Positions 27,107 to 36,365 of a stretch of DNA of 64,000 nucleotides are shown piece after piece. Location of the stretch: NCBI RefSeq assembly GCF_025336545.1, contig NZ_JAODBU010000014.1:5865-69864 (forward strand), written 5' to 3'. This stretch comes from Eubacterium_U album (GTDB taxonomy: Bacteria; Bacillota; Clostridia; Lachnospirales; Lachnospiraceae). Under the pieces are notes generated by a model, which ran no database searches, was not told the origin of the DNA, and saw only the letters and a program-made list of their open reading frames with translations. Both the position numbers and the translations under genes were made by a program. Position 1 is the stretch's first letter; every line of letters begins with the position of its first letter.

Positions 27107-28471
27107 TTATTCTCCCATTTTTCTAAATATTCCTCGTATAACAATTATTGATATAACTGCTGCCCCACCATCTGCTATAGGTGCCGCATACATAATGCCA
27201 TCTATTCCAAATATCATCGGTAAAACTACTATTAAAGGTAGCAGAAAAATAATCTGTCTTGTAAGTGCAAGAAAAGTTCCCTTCATTGGTTTTCCAATTG
27301 CCGTACTAAAAGTTGAAGTTATTGGTTGTATCGCATTTGCAAATGTCATAAACAAAAATATTCTAAAATAATTTGTTGCAAACTGATAATATTCTTTTGT
27401 ACCATTTCCAAATATACTAATGATATTTCTTGGGAAAACCTGAAACATTATAAAGGCTATCACTGATACTATTGTACCACTTATAACAGCTAGTTTATAT
27501 GTTTCTTTCACTCTGCTATAATTTTTTGCGCCTATATTAAAACTTGCAATTGGCTGTATTCCCTGCGATAGTCCAATTATCACAGCAAAATAAATTTGAT
27601 TAACTTTCATTATTATGCCTGCACACGCTAACGGAATTGAATCCCCATAATTTGATAACGCCCCATAGTATGTCAAAGATTTATTTAATGTAATTTGAAC
27701 AATCATTATTGCTATCTGATTTGAAAATGGTGTAACCCCTAATGATGCAATTCTACCAATACATTTTAAAGAAGGAATAAAATGTTCTTTTTTTAACTTT
27801 ACTGTCTTATAGTGCCTTAAATAATTTATCACTAAGACAAACGAAACAAATTGTCCAATAATTGTTGCTAACGCTGCCCCTTTCATTTGCCAATCAAATA
27901 CCATAACAAACAAATAATCAAGAATTATATTAATTATTGCACCTACAAGATTGCATGTCATAGAAAAATCAGGGCTTCCGTCCGCCCTTATAATATGTCC
28001 TCCCCCAAGTCCCATTATAAGAAATGGTATTCCAATTGCCGTAACACCAACGTAATCTTTAGCATATCCTAAAACATTGTCAGGTGATCCAAAAAATTTT
28101 AATAAAGGTGTTAAAAACAATAATATTCCTATAGCTATTATAGTTCCAAGTATCATTATTCCTGTAACAACATTACCTATATAAAAGGGGGCTTTTTCTT
28201 TATTTCCTTTTCCCATTTCAATATTAAATGCTGCCGCACCACCAATTCCAAATAGTAAACCTAATGCTACACATATTGTACTTACAGGAAATGCTACATT
28301 CGTAGCTGCATTTCCTAATGTTCCAACAGTTCTTCCTATAAAAAACTGATCCACTATATTATAAAAAGAACTGACAAGCATAGCTACTATGCTTGGTATT
28401 GCAAATTTACGCAACAACTTACTTATCGGTTCAATCCCTAACGGATTTCTGATTTCACTATTTTCTTCCAT
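27107..28471 (-). CDS. MATE-family efflux transporter
   Basis: A 454-residue integral membrane protein with about 12 predicted helices and the family's N-terminal block LLRKFAIPSIVAMLVSSFYN, followed by VDQFFIGRTVGTLGNAA. MATE proteins export drugs or metabolites in exchange for Na+ or H+. It resembles the clostridial branch often annotated as MepA-like. The ribosome-binding site is weak (AGAGAG). It shares a promoter region with the divergent hydrogenase gene. Confidence 0.9.
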   Translation of the reverse strand: MEENSEIRNPLGIEPISKLLRKFAIPSIVAMLVSSFYNIVDQFFIGRTVGTLGNAATNVAFPVSTICVALGLLFGIGGAAAFNIEMGKGNKEKAPFYIGNVVTGIMILGTIIAIGILLFLTPLLKFFGSPDNVLGYAKDYVGVTAIGIPFLIMGLGGGHIIRADGSPDFSMTCNLVGAIINIILDYLFVMVFDWQMKGAALATIIGQFVSFVLVINYLRHYKTVKLKKEHFIPSLKCIGRIASLGVTPFSNQIAIMIVQITLNKSLTYYGALSNYGDSIPLACAGIIMKVNQIYFAVIIGLSQGIQPIASFNIGAKNYSRVKETYKLAVISGTIVSVIAFIMFQVFPRNIISIFGNGTKEYYQFATNYFRIFLFMTFANAIQPITSTFSTAIGKPMKGTFLALTRQIIFLLPLIVVLPMIFGIDGIMYAAPIADGGAAVISIIVIRGIFRKMGE

Positions 28472-28670
28472 TTCTTTATCTCTCTTTTATATTTACTTAT
28501 ATTTTTTTCTTTTGTCTTAAAACTATTCGTACAATTTTATCACATATACAAATAACTTTTCCACCATAAAATTATATATATTTCTATGCCTTACCAACTT
28601 ATTAATATTATTTGTTCAATTTATATATGTTTTTAATGAATTAAGGAATCGTTTTCTACCTATATTTAAC

Positions 28671-28700
28671 TTGTTTTAAATAATTACACTATGTTATAAT
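28671..28700 (+). promoter_or_regulatory. Probable hydrogenase promoter
   Basis: TTGTTT (28671-28676) and TATAAT (28695-28700), 18 bp apart, give a leader of about 130 nt before the hydrogenase start codon. The rest of the 28472-28835 gap is AT-rich with nothing further recognised. Confidence 0.5.
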
Positions 28701-28835
28701 TTTAGATAATATTGCTATTGTTTATTAAAGCATAATATACATAGCACCCCATATATTTAAATTAATCGTCATTCTATGAATGAAAACTTATAATTATGAA
28801 ATTATTTTATTAAATTACTATGAAAGGATAAAAAT

Positions 28836-30359
28836 ATGAGAGGTATATACTCAAATAAAACTGAGATTAGGCATAAAGTATTTACGGAAGTTGCCCGAAT
28901 GGCATATGAAGGTGGAGATTTTTCACGTATGGAAGAACTACCATATAAGATTATGCCAGGTGAAATCGGTAACTACTATGACAATATTTTTCTTGAGAGA
29001 GCAATTATAGGAGAAAGATTGCGTGCTACTATCGGACTCCCTATAAGAAAAGTATCTGAACATGCTCCTCTTTCGGAAGGTATTGATAAAAGTGCTATTG
29101 ATGAAAAATACTATGATCCACCACTTATTAATATAATTAAATTTGCATGCCATGCATGTCCTGAAAAACGAATTTTAATAACTAACGGATGTCAGGGTTG
29201 TTTAGAACATCCTTGTATTGAAGTATGTCCTAAAAAAGCTATTCATATGGAAAACGGTCGTTCTATTATTGATCAGGATAAATGTATTAAATGTGGTAAA
29301 TGTGTTTCAGCATGTCCTTATAATGCCATTATCAAACAGGAACGTCCTTGTGCAAAAGCATGTGGAATGAACGCTATCAAATCAGATGAATATGGACGTG
29401 CAGATATTGATTATGAACAATGTGTATCTTGTGGAATGTGTCTTGTAAGTTGCCCATTTAGTGCAATTGTCGATAAAAGCCAGATATTCCAGACTGTTCT
29501 TGCACTTAAGAGTGACACGCCAATATATGCAGCAATAGCCCCATCATTTGTAAATCAGTTTGGCGGTGCTGTTACATCTGCACAGGTACGCGCTGCTTTA
29601 AAAGCTGTTGGATTTGAAGATATGATTGAAGTTGCTGTCGGTGCAGACTTATGTGCAATTCAGGAAGCTGAAGATTTCCTTGAAGAAGTACCTGAAAAGA
29701 TTCCTTTTATGGGAACAAGTTGTTGTCCGGCATGGTCTGTAATGGCGAAAAAGACTTTCCCTGAATATGCAAATTGTATTTCAATGGCACTTACACCAAT
29801 GGTTTTAACAGGTCGTATGATTAAAAAAGACCATCCGGATTGTAAGGTTGTTTTTATAGGGCCATGTGCTGCTAAAAAACTTGAAGCAAGCAGACGAAGC
29901 GTTAGAAGTGATGTTGATTTTGTTCTTACATTTGAAGAACTTATGGGAATATTTGATGCTAAATCAATTGAATTTTCTGAATTAGAAGTTGAAGAGGAAC
30001 TCCAGACATCTTCTGCTGATGGTAAAGGATTTGCTGCTAGTGGCGGTGTTGCTAATGCTGTAAAAAATGTTATTAAGAAAATTGATCCTGATAAAGAAGT
30101 CAATGTTGTCAGTGCACAAGGACTTGCAGAGTGTAAAAAAATGCTTACTTTAGCAAAAGCAGGAAAATACAATGGATATTTATTAGAAGGAATGGCATGT
30201 CCCGGTGGTTGTGTAGGCGGTGCCGGAGTTTTAAGTGATGCTAAAAGAGCTGAAATAAAATTAAAGCAGGAAATGGCTAACTCCCAATTAAAAAATTCTT
30301 CTGAAACATATTATGTTGATTATTTGAAATTAATTACTGAAGAAGATGCTGATAAATAA
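28836..30359 (+). CDS. Monomeric [FeFe] hydrogenase, group B-like
   Basis: A 507-residue iron hydrogenase. N-terminal Cys motifs (HACPEKRILITNGCQGCLEH, CIKCGKCVSACP, CVSCGMCLVSCP) bind accessory [4Fe-4S] clusters. The H-cluster motifs are L1 TSCCPAW (about 292), L2 GPCAAKK (about 346) and L3 ACPGGCVGGAG (about 454). The L2/L3 variants and lack of NADH-binding partners fit the poorly studied group B rather than bifurcating group A enzymes. It would couple oxidised or reduced ferredoxin to H2. RBS: AAAGGA. Thioredoxin follows 166 bp downstream on the same strand. The maturases HydEFG are not in the window. Confidence 0.9.
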   Translation: MRGIYSNKTEIRHKVFTEVARMAYEGGDFSRMEELPYKIMPGEIGNYYDNIFLERAIIGERLRATIGLPIRKVSEHAPLSEGIDKSAIDEKYYDPPLINIIKFACHACPEKRILITNGCQGCLEHPCIEVCPKKAIHMENGRSIIDQDKCIKCGKCVSACPYNAIIKQERPCAKACGMNAIKSDEYGRADIDYEQCVSCGMCLVSCPFSAIVDKSQIFQTVLALKSDTPIYAAIAPSFVNQFGGAVTSAQVRAALKAVGFEDMIEVAVGADLCAIQEAEDFLEEVPEKIPFMGTSCCPAWSVMAKKTFPEYANCISMALTPMVLTGRMIKKDHPDCKVVFIGPCAAKKLEASRRSVRSDVDFVLTFEELMGIFDAKSIEFSELEVEEELQTSSADGKGFAASGGVANAVKNVIKKIDPDKEVNVVSAQGLAECKKMLTLAKAGKYNGYLLEGMACPGGCVGGAGVLSDAKRAEIKLKQEMANSQLKNSSETYYVDYLKLITEEDADK

Positions 30360-30525
30360 TTATCATGTTATTTTATATATTATCTTAATACAATTTTTAT
30401 TTTATATACTAATAATTTTAACAAAAATGTGTATAATCATTATATGATGAAAGGCTAAAACAGATAACACATCTAATTATCTTTCTATCATCATTATGCA
30501 AACTTTAGATAAAGGAGGCTTTAAT

Positions 30526-30831
30526 ATGGAATTAGAAATTACAACTGAAAACTTTGATGAATTAGTATTAAACAGTGACAAAACTGTACTTGTAGATTTT
30601 TGGGCTGACTGGTGTGGTCCATGTAAGATGCTCTCACCTGTAATTAAACAGATTGCTGAAGAACGAAATGATATAGTTGTTGGAAAGGTAAATGTTGACG
30701 AGCAACCCGGCTTAGGAGTTAAATACAAAATAGCTTCTATTCCAACAGTAATAGTATTTAAAAATGGTGAAATAACAAACAAAAGTATTGGTTTAGTTTC
30801 AAAAGCAGAATTATTGTCATTGCTGGCTTAA
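30526..30831 (+). CDS. trxA: Thioredoxin
   Basis: A 101-residue thioredoxin with active site WCGPC (29-33), preceded by VLVDFWAD, and the cis-Pro in ASIPTVIVF. It is a general protein disulfide reductant. The start at 30526 is fixed by AAAGGAGG. A terminator follows. The neighbouring hydrogenase may be co-expressed, though the 166-bp gap contains a possible separate promoter. Confidence 0.95.
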   Translation: MELEITTENFDELVLNSDKTVLVDFWADWCGPCKMLSPVIKQIAEERNDIVVGKVNVDEQPGLGVKYKIASIPTVIVFKNGEITNKSIGLVSKAELLSLLA

Positions 30832-30864
30832 TTACACAAATTTTCTAAAATACAAAATTAATTT

Positions 30865-30908
30865 GACCCTCAATTGTTAGATTTTTTCTAACTATCGAGG
30901 GTCTTTTA
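30865..30908. terminator. Terminator after thioredoxin
   Basis: GACCCTC / GAGGGTC outer stem and GTTAG / CTAAC inner stem with TTTT tails. It serves thioredoxin on the plus strand and possibly the converging GH30 remnant. Confidence 0.85.
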
Positions 30909-30920
30909 AGATTGGATATT

Positions 30921-31256
30921 CTAATTAATTACTCCTGTCATAATTAACATTGGTGGCATATCTAATTGTGCTACCGTATCATTAACTCTAATACCGGCAG
31001 GTCTGCTTTCATTTGTTTTATTTAACACGACTACCACAATATCTCCATTAGGGTTTTCAAATGATGTAACATCTACATCGTCTGAATATCTGCTAAATGC
31101 CACTCTTTTAGCTCCCGGTTTTATGTAGTGACTAAAATGATTAATATATGAAAGAGTATTTCTTTCCATTAATTTGTCATCTTTTGTATCGTATAAATAC
31201 GGTGCATCACAATAATTTCCGACATGATTTGGACCACCCTGTTCATCTAATCCAGG
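30921..31256 (-). pseudogene. C-terminal remnant of a GH30 glycosidase
   Basis: About 111 codons matching the end of GH30 (glucosylceramidase-type) enzymes: LDEQGGPNHVGNYCDAPYLYD, then LSYINHFSHYIKPGAKRVAF, and a beta-sandwich tail (NPNGDIVVVVLNKTNESR). Upstream of codon CCT at 31256 the frame meets TGA and the sequence becomes non-coding, so the catalytic barrel is missing. No insertion sequence marks the break. Confidence 0.85.
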
Positions 31257-31323
31257 TCACTTACATAAATATATCGTTTCTATTAAATTATGCGATATTG
31301 GATAAAAAGAAAAATAACATTAA

Positions 31324-32313
31324 TTACATAACTACATTATTTTCTATTAAATTGCCATTCAAATATGACATTGCATTTTCAAATGTAGTAATACTTATCG
31401 ATTCTAAAGCTTCATTAGTCAAAAATCCCTGATGCGAGGTAACTATAACATTTGGAAAAGATAATAGTCTTGCAGTAATAGAAGTTTCTAAAATATCATC
31501 TTCTCTGTTTTCAAATACATTATTTGTTTCTTCTTCATATACATCTAATCCTACACTGAAAAACTTTTTGTCTCTAATTCCATGTATTAAATCTTCTGTT
31601 CTAATTAAGGCTCCTCTTGATGTGTTTACAAGAATAACTCCATCCTTCATTTTTGCTATACTACTTTTATTTATCATATGATAAGACTCTTCTGTAAGTG
31701 GACAGTGCAATGAAATTAAGTCGCTGTCATTTAATAACTTATCTAATTCCAGATATTCTACAAAATCTAATTCGGGATTTTTATACAAATCATATGCAAT
31801 AACTTTCATTCCAAATCCTCTGCATATTCTGCACATCGTTGCTCCTATTTTTCCTGTTCCTATTATTCCTGCTATCTTTCCATGCAAATTTGTTCCTGTA
31901 AGTCCTGTAAGACTAAAATTATTTTCTCTAACCTTTATATAACTTTTATGAATTCTTCTGCTCGAAGCTAAAGCCAAAGCCATTGCATGTTCCGCAACTG
32001 CTTCAGGTGAATATCCCGGGACTCTCATAACTGTTATATTTTTCTTTTTTGCTTCTTCTAAATCTACATTATTAAATCCCGCACATCTTAATAAAACAAG
32101 TTCAACGCCGTTTTTACTTAGACAATCTATTGTTTCTTTTCCTACATCCGAACTTACAAATGCACAGATTGCCTTGTACCCTTTTGCTAAATTTGCAGTT
32201 TTTGAATTAATATCTGTATCTGTATATTCAATTTCTATTTCCGGATATTTTTCCGTAACTTTTTCAAATGAATCCCTATCATATTTTTTTGTATCATAAA
32301 ATAATATTCTCAT
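31324..32313 (-). CDS. D-2-hydroxyacid dehydrogenase (D-lactate dehydrogenase-like)
   Basis: A 329-residue NAD-dependent enzyme that interconverts a 2-keto acid and a D-2-hydroxy acid, most likely pyruvate/D-lactate. The NAD-binding GIIGTGKIG lies near 148-156. Catalytic Arg is in NTSRGAL, Glu in GLDVYEEE and His in TSHQGF. The N-terminal RILFYDTKKYDRDSFE is typical of D-LDH. It stands alone. As a fermentative NADH sink it would complement the hydrogenase. Confidence 0.9.
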   Translation of the reverse strand: MRILFYDTKKYDRDSFEKVTEKYPEIEIEYTDTDINSKTANLAKGYKAICAFVSSDVGKETIDCLSKNGVELVLLRCAGFNNVDLEEAKKKNITVMRVPGYSPEAVAEHAMALALASSRRIHKSYIKVRENNFSLTGLTGTNLHGKIAGIIGTGKIGATMCRICRGFGMKVIAYDLYKNPELDFVEYLELDKLLNDSDLISLHCPLTEESYHMINKSSIAKMKDGVILVNTSRGALIRTEDLIHGIRDKKFFSVGLDVYEEETNNVFENREDDILETSITARLLSFPNVIVTSHQGFLTNEALESISITTFENAMSYLNGNLIENNVVM

Positions 32314-32653
32314 AATTATCTCATGTCTCCTTCTTAATTGATTTTATTATCTAGTATTTTCATTTTTTTTCATAATATACAACACTAAAATAACAAGCAT
32401 CCAAATTACTTATGCTACAACAAAAGACTTACTTAAACTTTACCAACTATTAAACCTGACAATTAATTTGTAAATTAATCTGAAAATTAATTATTTGGTA
32501 ATTAGCCAAATAACTAAATATAGCCGGTCGTTTGCATCCCCGACCGGTTATATTTAAAATTTACTTTTATTTATCTTTTACAATACATTTAAAATATCTT
32601 ATACTAAAACACTTCTTTATATTTAACCTATTAGCCTCAAATAATATTACACA
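32314..32653. other. Intergenic region with one strong hairpin
   Basis: About 340 bp without a gene. A 15-bp stem (AAATATAGCCGGTCG at 32516-32530 with CGACCGGTTATATTT at 32541-32555, one G-T pair) stands alone, probably the terminator of the sigma operon. AATTAAT tracts lie beside it. Confidence 0.5.
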
Positions 32654-32953
32654 TTACAACTGAATATATTGAGGATAATTGTCCATCAAAAATTCCACAC
32701 CTGCCATCCCCATCGCAAATAGGATAAGAAAACATATCATAAACATTCCACCAATATCATACTTGAAATGTTTGTCATTAAATCTTAAAGTATAATATAT
32801 AATTTCTCCTCCTAACATAATCAGCATAATTGGCCACATATGAAAAATAAATGCATAATTAAAACTTTTAAATATTGTTTTAATTAAAAATAACACACCA
32901 AAAAGTATCAGGCTTATTCCAAATGTAAATGTACCTACTCTTCTTTCCTTCAT
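32654..32953 (-). CDS. Small membrane protein of the ECF sigma operon
   Basis: A 99-residue protein with about three hydrophobic helices (RRVGTFTFGISLILFGVLFL; AFIFHMWPIMLIMLGGEIIY; GGMFMICFLILFAMGMAGV). It resembles LiaF/DUF5668-type N-terminal membrane modules seen beside sigma/anti-sigma pairs in Clostridia. It is last in the four-gene operon, 13 bp after the previous gene. A role in envelope-stress sensing is inferred from context only. Confidence 0.75.
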   Translation of the reverse strand: MKERRVGTFTFGISLILFGVLFLIKTIFKSFNYAFIFHMWPIMLIMLGGEIIYYTLRFNDKHFKYDIGGMFMICFLILFAMGMAGVEFLMDNYPQYIQL

Positions 32954-32966
32954 TTCTTATTCCCCC

Positions 32967-33584
32967 TTAATCGCTTAATATTTCATCATTTGCTTCTTTT
33001 TCATTTTCAATAAAATTATCTTCAATAATTTCTGAATCGCCATCTAACTTTGTATTATCTATACTTACATTTTCTTCGTATATTGATTTTCTTTTTCCTT
33101 TAATTAAATAAATTCCAGCTCCAATTATTAACACTGAAAATACTAATTTAGGTAACGCATATCTAATTAATCCAAATACAGTATTATCTAAATCTATTCC
33201 TAACTGATAGCAAAAACTAATCGCACCATTATACAAGGAATTTATTCCTATAAGTATTAATATCACTGCTGCTATAATTCTTACTTTTTTAACATTAAAT
33301 TTAAGTTCATCCGTGTTCTTGATTATTAACCAATCATCCTCTAATTTTGAAAACTCATCCGCTGACAATGAATTTTTATTTAATGCATCAAAAAAAGCAT
33401 AAAACCATATAACAGGAAGTGCAAATGCAATTGCATCAACTCCAATCAAAGAAATAATAGCACAGCATCCCATAAATATGGACATTAAACTAATTCCCTG
33501 TTTAAAAAATCCTAAATACATCTGCCCTGCACCAGGTATACATGCCAGGCAAAAATTCCAAAATTTACTTCTTTGCTTTTTCAT
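32967..33584 (-). CDS. Multi-pass membrane protein of the ECF sigma operon
   Basis: A 205-residue membrane protein starting at 33584 (GGAGTG upstream), seven codons inside the longest frame. The N-terminal FCLACIPGAGQMYLGFFKQG is the short hairpin motif common in small TM2-like membrane proteins. About four helices are followed by an acidic cytoplasmic tail. It overlaps the end of the anti-sigma gene by 20 bp. Function unknown; part of the sigma regulon module. Confidence 0.75.
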   Translation of the reverse strand: MKKQRSKFWNFCLACIPGAGQMYLGFFKQGISLMSIFMGCCAIISLIGVDAIAFALPVIWFYAFFDALNKNSLSADEFSKLEDDWLIIKNTDELKFNVKKVRIIAAVILILIGINSLYNGAISFCYQLGIDLDNTVFGLIRYALPKLVFSVLIIGAGIYLIKGKRKSIYEENVSIDNTKLDGDSEIIEDNFIENEKEANDEILSD

Positions 33585-34116
33585 CTTTATACACTCCTTT
33601 ATCAAATTCTAAATTTTCGGCTATTCCTCCGGATATATTTTTCATTCCGGCTCCTATCTTTTCCGTATACTGCTGTAACATTCTCGATATCGAAAATTTG
33701 TTATTTAACTGTTTCATTGTTTCTATTTTAGTTCCGACTAAATTTGGCTTAATTGAATCCATATTAAACACCATAAGTACAGCAATTCCTGCAGCAGCAA
33801 CAACCTTTGAGCTATACAAAATAAGTTCTGTTTTCCTATTTTTATATTTGTTTAACGGAATAATATTTGCTTTTGTCTTATGTATTTCACCGTTTGTTTT
33901 TATAATTTTCTGATTTTTTTCATCATTTATTTTTTCTTTTATTTCATATTTTAAATTATCAGTTGGTGAAATTAACTCCTCAACAGGAAAAAGATTTGCA
34001 AATTTTTCTGCACATACCAAGCACTGTGACACGTGATTTAACAAATTGATTTCTTCATTTTGTTCTAATTTGTGATTATAATATGAAATTATTTCTTCAT
34101 CTTTTAAATGATTCAT
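33565..34116 (-). CDS. Anti-sigma factor with zinc-binding N-terminus
   Basis: A 183-residue protein. An N-terminal zinc-finger motif (LNHVSQCLVCAEKF, His-x3-Cys-x2-Cys, about 26-39) is the ZAS-type anti-sigma domain. One transmembrane helix (about 97-117, KVVAAAGIAVLMVF) places the rest outside the cell. The start overlaps the sigma stop by 4 bp (ATGA), so the pair is translationally coupled. It is expected to hold the sigma factor inactive until an envelope signal arrives. Confidence 0.88.
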   Translation of the reverse strand: MNHLKDEEIISYYNHKLEQNEEINLLNHVSQCLVCAEKFANLFPVEELISPTDNLKYEIKEKINDEKNQKIIKTNGEIHKTKANIIPLNKYKNRKTELILYSSKVVAAAGIAVLMVFNMDSIKPNLVGTKIETMKQLNNKFSISRMLQQYTEKIGAGMKNISGGIAENLEFDKGVYKDEKAKK

Positions 34117-34631
34117 CGCAGTTCCTCCTTATCCCATTGTGTTCTAAGAACCTTTCTTACTCTCCTTATCTGAGTTTGCACCGTATGTACATTAGCATTT
34201 ATATGTTCTGCTATTTCCTTAGCCGTTTTCCCTTTATAAAAATATTCATAGGCAACGGTTTTGTATGGTTCTTTAAGTCTATTACAGCATTTTTCTAATT
34301 GTTCCATAACAACTATTTCCATAACTTGCTTCTCTGCTGAATCAACCGGTGGGCTTCCTCTTTCAAGTTCTTCATCCTCACTTGGCATTGTTCTTCTCTC
34401 AGCTCTTTTCAAATGGTCCAGACACTTATTTGTAGCTACCCTTGTAATGTATGCTTTTTCATTTTTCTCATCAAAGGATTCCATAACTTTGTAAACTGAA
34501 ATAAAAGTTTCCTGTGTTAAATCCTGAGCATCAAAATAATTATTCGTCATTCGATAGCATATTGAAAAAACCAATTTCTCATATTTAGTTAATAAATCTT
34601 CAAAATAACTATTTTGATATATCTCTTCCAA
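34113..34631 (-). CDS. ECF-type RNA polymerase sigma factor
   Basis: A 172-residue sigma-70 family protein with only regions 2 (DAQDLTQETFISVYKVMESF, about 35-54) and 4 (YKGKTAKEIAEHINANVHTV, about 130-149). First gene of a four-gene operon. The integrated element ends about 80 bp upstream of its start codon, so its original promoter region may be displaced. Element-derived transcripts would enter it in the sense direction. Confidence 0.93.
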   Translation of the reverse strand: MEEIYQNSYFEDLLTKYEKLVFSICYRMTNNYFDAQDLTQETFISVYKVMESFDEKNEKAYITRVATNKCLDHLKRAERRTMPSEDEELERGSPPVDSAEKQVMEIVVMEQLEKCCNRLKEPYKTVAYEYFYKGKTAKEIAEHINANVHTVQTQIRRVRKVLRTQWDKEELR

Positions 34632-34711
34632 AATTTAGCACTCCTTTCCTTATTTACCCCTCTATAATATATAACGATTTAGCAAAACAAAAGTATTCAA
34701 TTTTTTTATTT

Positions 34712-34744
34712 TTATTTAAAAAACTTACTAAATTTCTGATTATC
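34712..34744. repeat. Left terminal imperfect inverted repeat of the ICE
   Basis: Read outward (minus strand) it begins GATAATCAGA and continues to a GTTTTTTAAAT tract. It matches the right end over about 33 bp with roughly eight mismatches. The T/A-rich outer edge fits the A/T-rich integration targets known for Tn916. Confidence 0.6.
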
Positions 34745-34860
34745 TTTTCATAAGTTGGTAAATGCCGATATATCCCGTATTTTAGGGCTTTATCGGTATT
34801 TTCTTTTTGGAAGATACCTTGCATAAGCTGGCATTTACCAGCATGAAAATGCAACCAAAA

Positions 34861-34880
34861 GTAGTAAATGAGTAGTAAAT
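34861..34880. repeat. Integrase arm-type repeats, left end
   Basis: Two copies of AGTAGTAAAT-like sequence in tandem, mirrored near the right end at 58821-58840. Both pairs lie 80-150 bp inside the ends, where Tn916 Int N-terminal-domain (DR-2) sites lie. Confidence 0.65.
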
Positions 34881-34893
34881 ATAAGCTCCGATA

Positions 34894-36084
34894 TTAACAA
34901 GCCAGTCTTTCCAGTTCCGCTTTTGCAGATTGAAATGTACCGTGTGCGTAATAGCCAAGTGTCATGGTTATGTTAGCGTGTCCCATGAGATATTGCAGGG
35001 TGTTTGGGTTCATTCCTCTATTTGCCATATTCGTACAATAAGTATGCCTGAATGAATGTGGTGTGATGTTCGGTAACTTATCCGTGTGATACTTGTTATA
35101 TTTCTTAATCAATCCTCGCACCATACCCTCATAGTTTCCTGCAACTTTAGGCAAGCCCTCACGGTTTAAGAATAGGAAATTGCTGTAACCACCTACAATC
35201 AGCGGTTGTGCTTTTCCTCTGCTCTTTAGTATTCTTTGGATTGCTTGATAAGCCCGTTCTGTCAATGGAAGTTCCCGTTTTCCGTTTTTGGTCTTTGGTG
35301 TTTCAATATAGTAGCCTATTTCGCTATCTTTCAATAGCTGGTGGTCTATATTGAGTATTCTGTTCTGCATATCAATATGCGTCGTCAGTCCGCAAAATTC
35401 AGAAATACGAAGTCCCGTTTCCAGCAGAAGCACAACCTCATCATAATACTTGCTGTAAATCTTGTCCTTTTCCATAAAGGCAAGCAGGCGTTCTTCCTGC
35501 TCTGGTGTAAGGATAACTTTCTGCTCCGTATCATCTTCCAGAACATCACTTAGCTTAAATTCAAACGGGTTCTTTCTGATACAGTCGTCTTGTATCGCCA
35601 TGTAAAATGACGCTTTCAAGGAACGCTTATAGTTATCAATCGTTTTATAGGCATATCCTTTTTCAATCATTCTGATAGCCCATTCTTTAGCGTCCGATTG
35701 CTTCACAGTATCAATCGCCCTCATACCCAACGGGTCGTTTTTCAGAGCGTTCATAAGATACTGTCGTCCTTTTTCAGTAGCCCTTTTGATGTTCTTTCTT
35801 TGGCTGTTCTTCTTGTCGTAGAGCTGGCAGACTGTCATTTTACCGCCGACTGTGTCGATACCGTCGTTAAGGTCTTTTTTTATCTGTGCTTCTTTTTCCC
35901 TCAACGATATATCATCACGCTTTCCAGCAGGTGTCTTGTCTGTCGGTACAAGTTTCCAAGAATAGACAAATTGTGGCTTTCCGTATATATCGGTATATTT
36001 ATAAACGTATCTTCCGTCTTTTCGCTGGCTCTCTCCATTACGCAAATTGCGATTTTTACCGTCTTTTCGTTTTACATTAGACAT
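34894..36084 (-). CDS. int: Tn916-family tyrosine integrase
   Basis: A 396-residue tyrosine recombinase that excises and integrates the element. The start is taken at 36084 (MSNVKRKDGKNRN), 26 codons inside the longest frame, matching the Tn916 Int N-terminus. An arm-binding domain (about 1-75) has GESQRKDGRYVYKY. The core-binding domain is at about 85-180. In the catalytic domain Arg lies in GLRISEFCG, His-x2-Arg in TPHSFRHTYC, His in MGHANIT and the nucleophilic Tyr in LGYYAHG. It is clearly related to Tn916 Int but with many substitutions. It lies 77 bp after xis. Confidence 0.95.
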   Translation of the reverse strand: MSNVKRKDGKNRNLRNGESQRKDGRYVYKYTDIYGKPQFVYSWKLVPTDKTPAGKRDDISLREKEAQIKKDLNDGIDTVGGKMTVCQLYDKKNSQRKNIKRATEKGRQYLMNALKNDPLGMRAIDTVKQSDAKEWAIRMIEKGYAYKTIDNYKRSLKASFYMAIQDDCIRKNPFEFKLSDVLEDDTEQKVILTPEQEERLLAFMEKDKIYSKYYDEVVLLLETGLRISEFCGLTTHIDMQNRILNIDHQLLKDSEIGYYIETPKTKNGKRELPLTERAYQAIQRILKSRGKAQPLIVGGYSNFLFLNREGLPKVAGNYEGMVRGLIKKYNKYHTDKLPNITPHSFRHTYCTNMANRGMNPNTLQYLMGHANITMTLGYYAHGTFQSAKAELERLAC

Positions 36085-36161
36085 AGTGTAAAGCTCCTTT
36101 CCGTCATGGAATGAGCCGTGATACGCTATATTTATTATACCATATCTACGGCTCAATGACA

Positions 36162-36365
36162 TTAGATTTCGTCCAATGTATCTATGATTTTTTCAAATTG
36201 TTTTCGCTTAATCTGAATACGGTTACCGTTCACGATAACCCAGCCAGCGTCAATATTTTCTTCGGCTAATTTACGCAATTTCTTTTCGCCAATGCGGAAG
36301 TATTTGGACGCTTCTTCAATCGTCAGCGTATATTTTTCCCAGATAGGCACATCAGTATTGTTCAT
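36162..36365 (-). CDS. xis: Excisionase
   Basis: A 67-residue winged-helix excisionase close to Tn916 Xis: IPIW.KYTLTIEEASKYFRIG, and the C-terminal NRIQIKRKQFEKIIDTLD. It bends DNA at the ends to direct Int towards excision. RBS: AAAGGGGGTG upstream. It lies directly before int as in Tn916. Confidence 0.96.
   Translation of the reverse strand: MNNTDVPIWEKYTLTIEEASKYFRIGEKKLRKLAEENIDAGWVIVNGNRIQIKRKQFEKIIDTLDEI

Noticed and set aside
29660..30172. 170-codon minus-strand frame inside the hydrogenase
   Set aside because: Antisense shadow of a strongly conserved enzyme gene.
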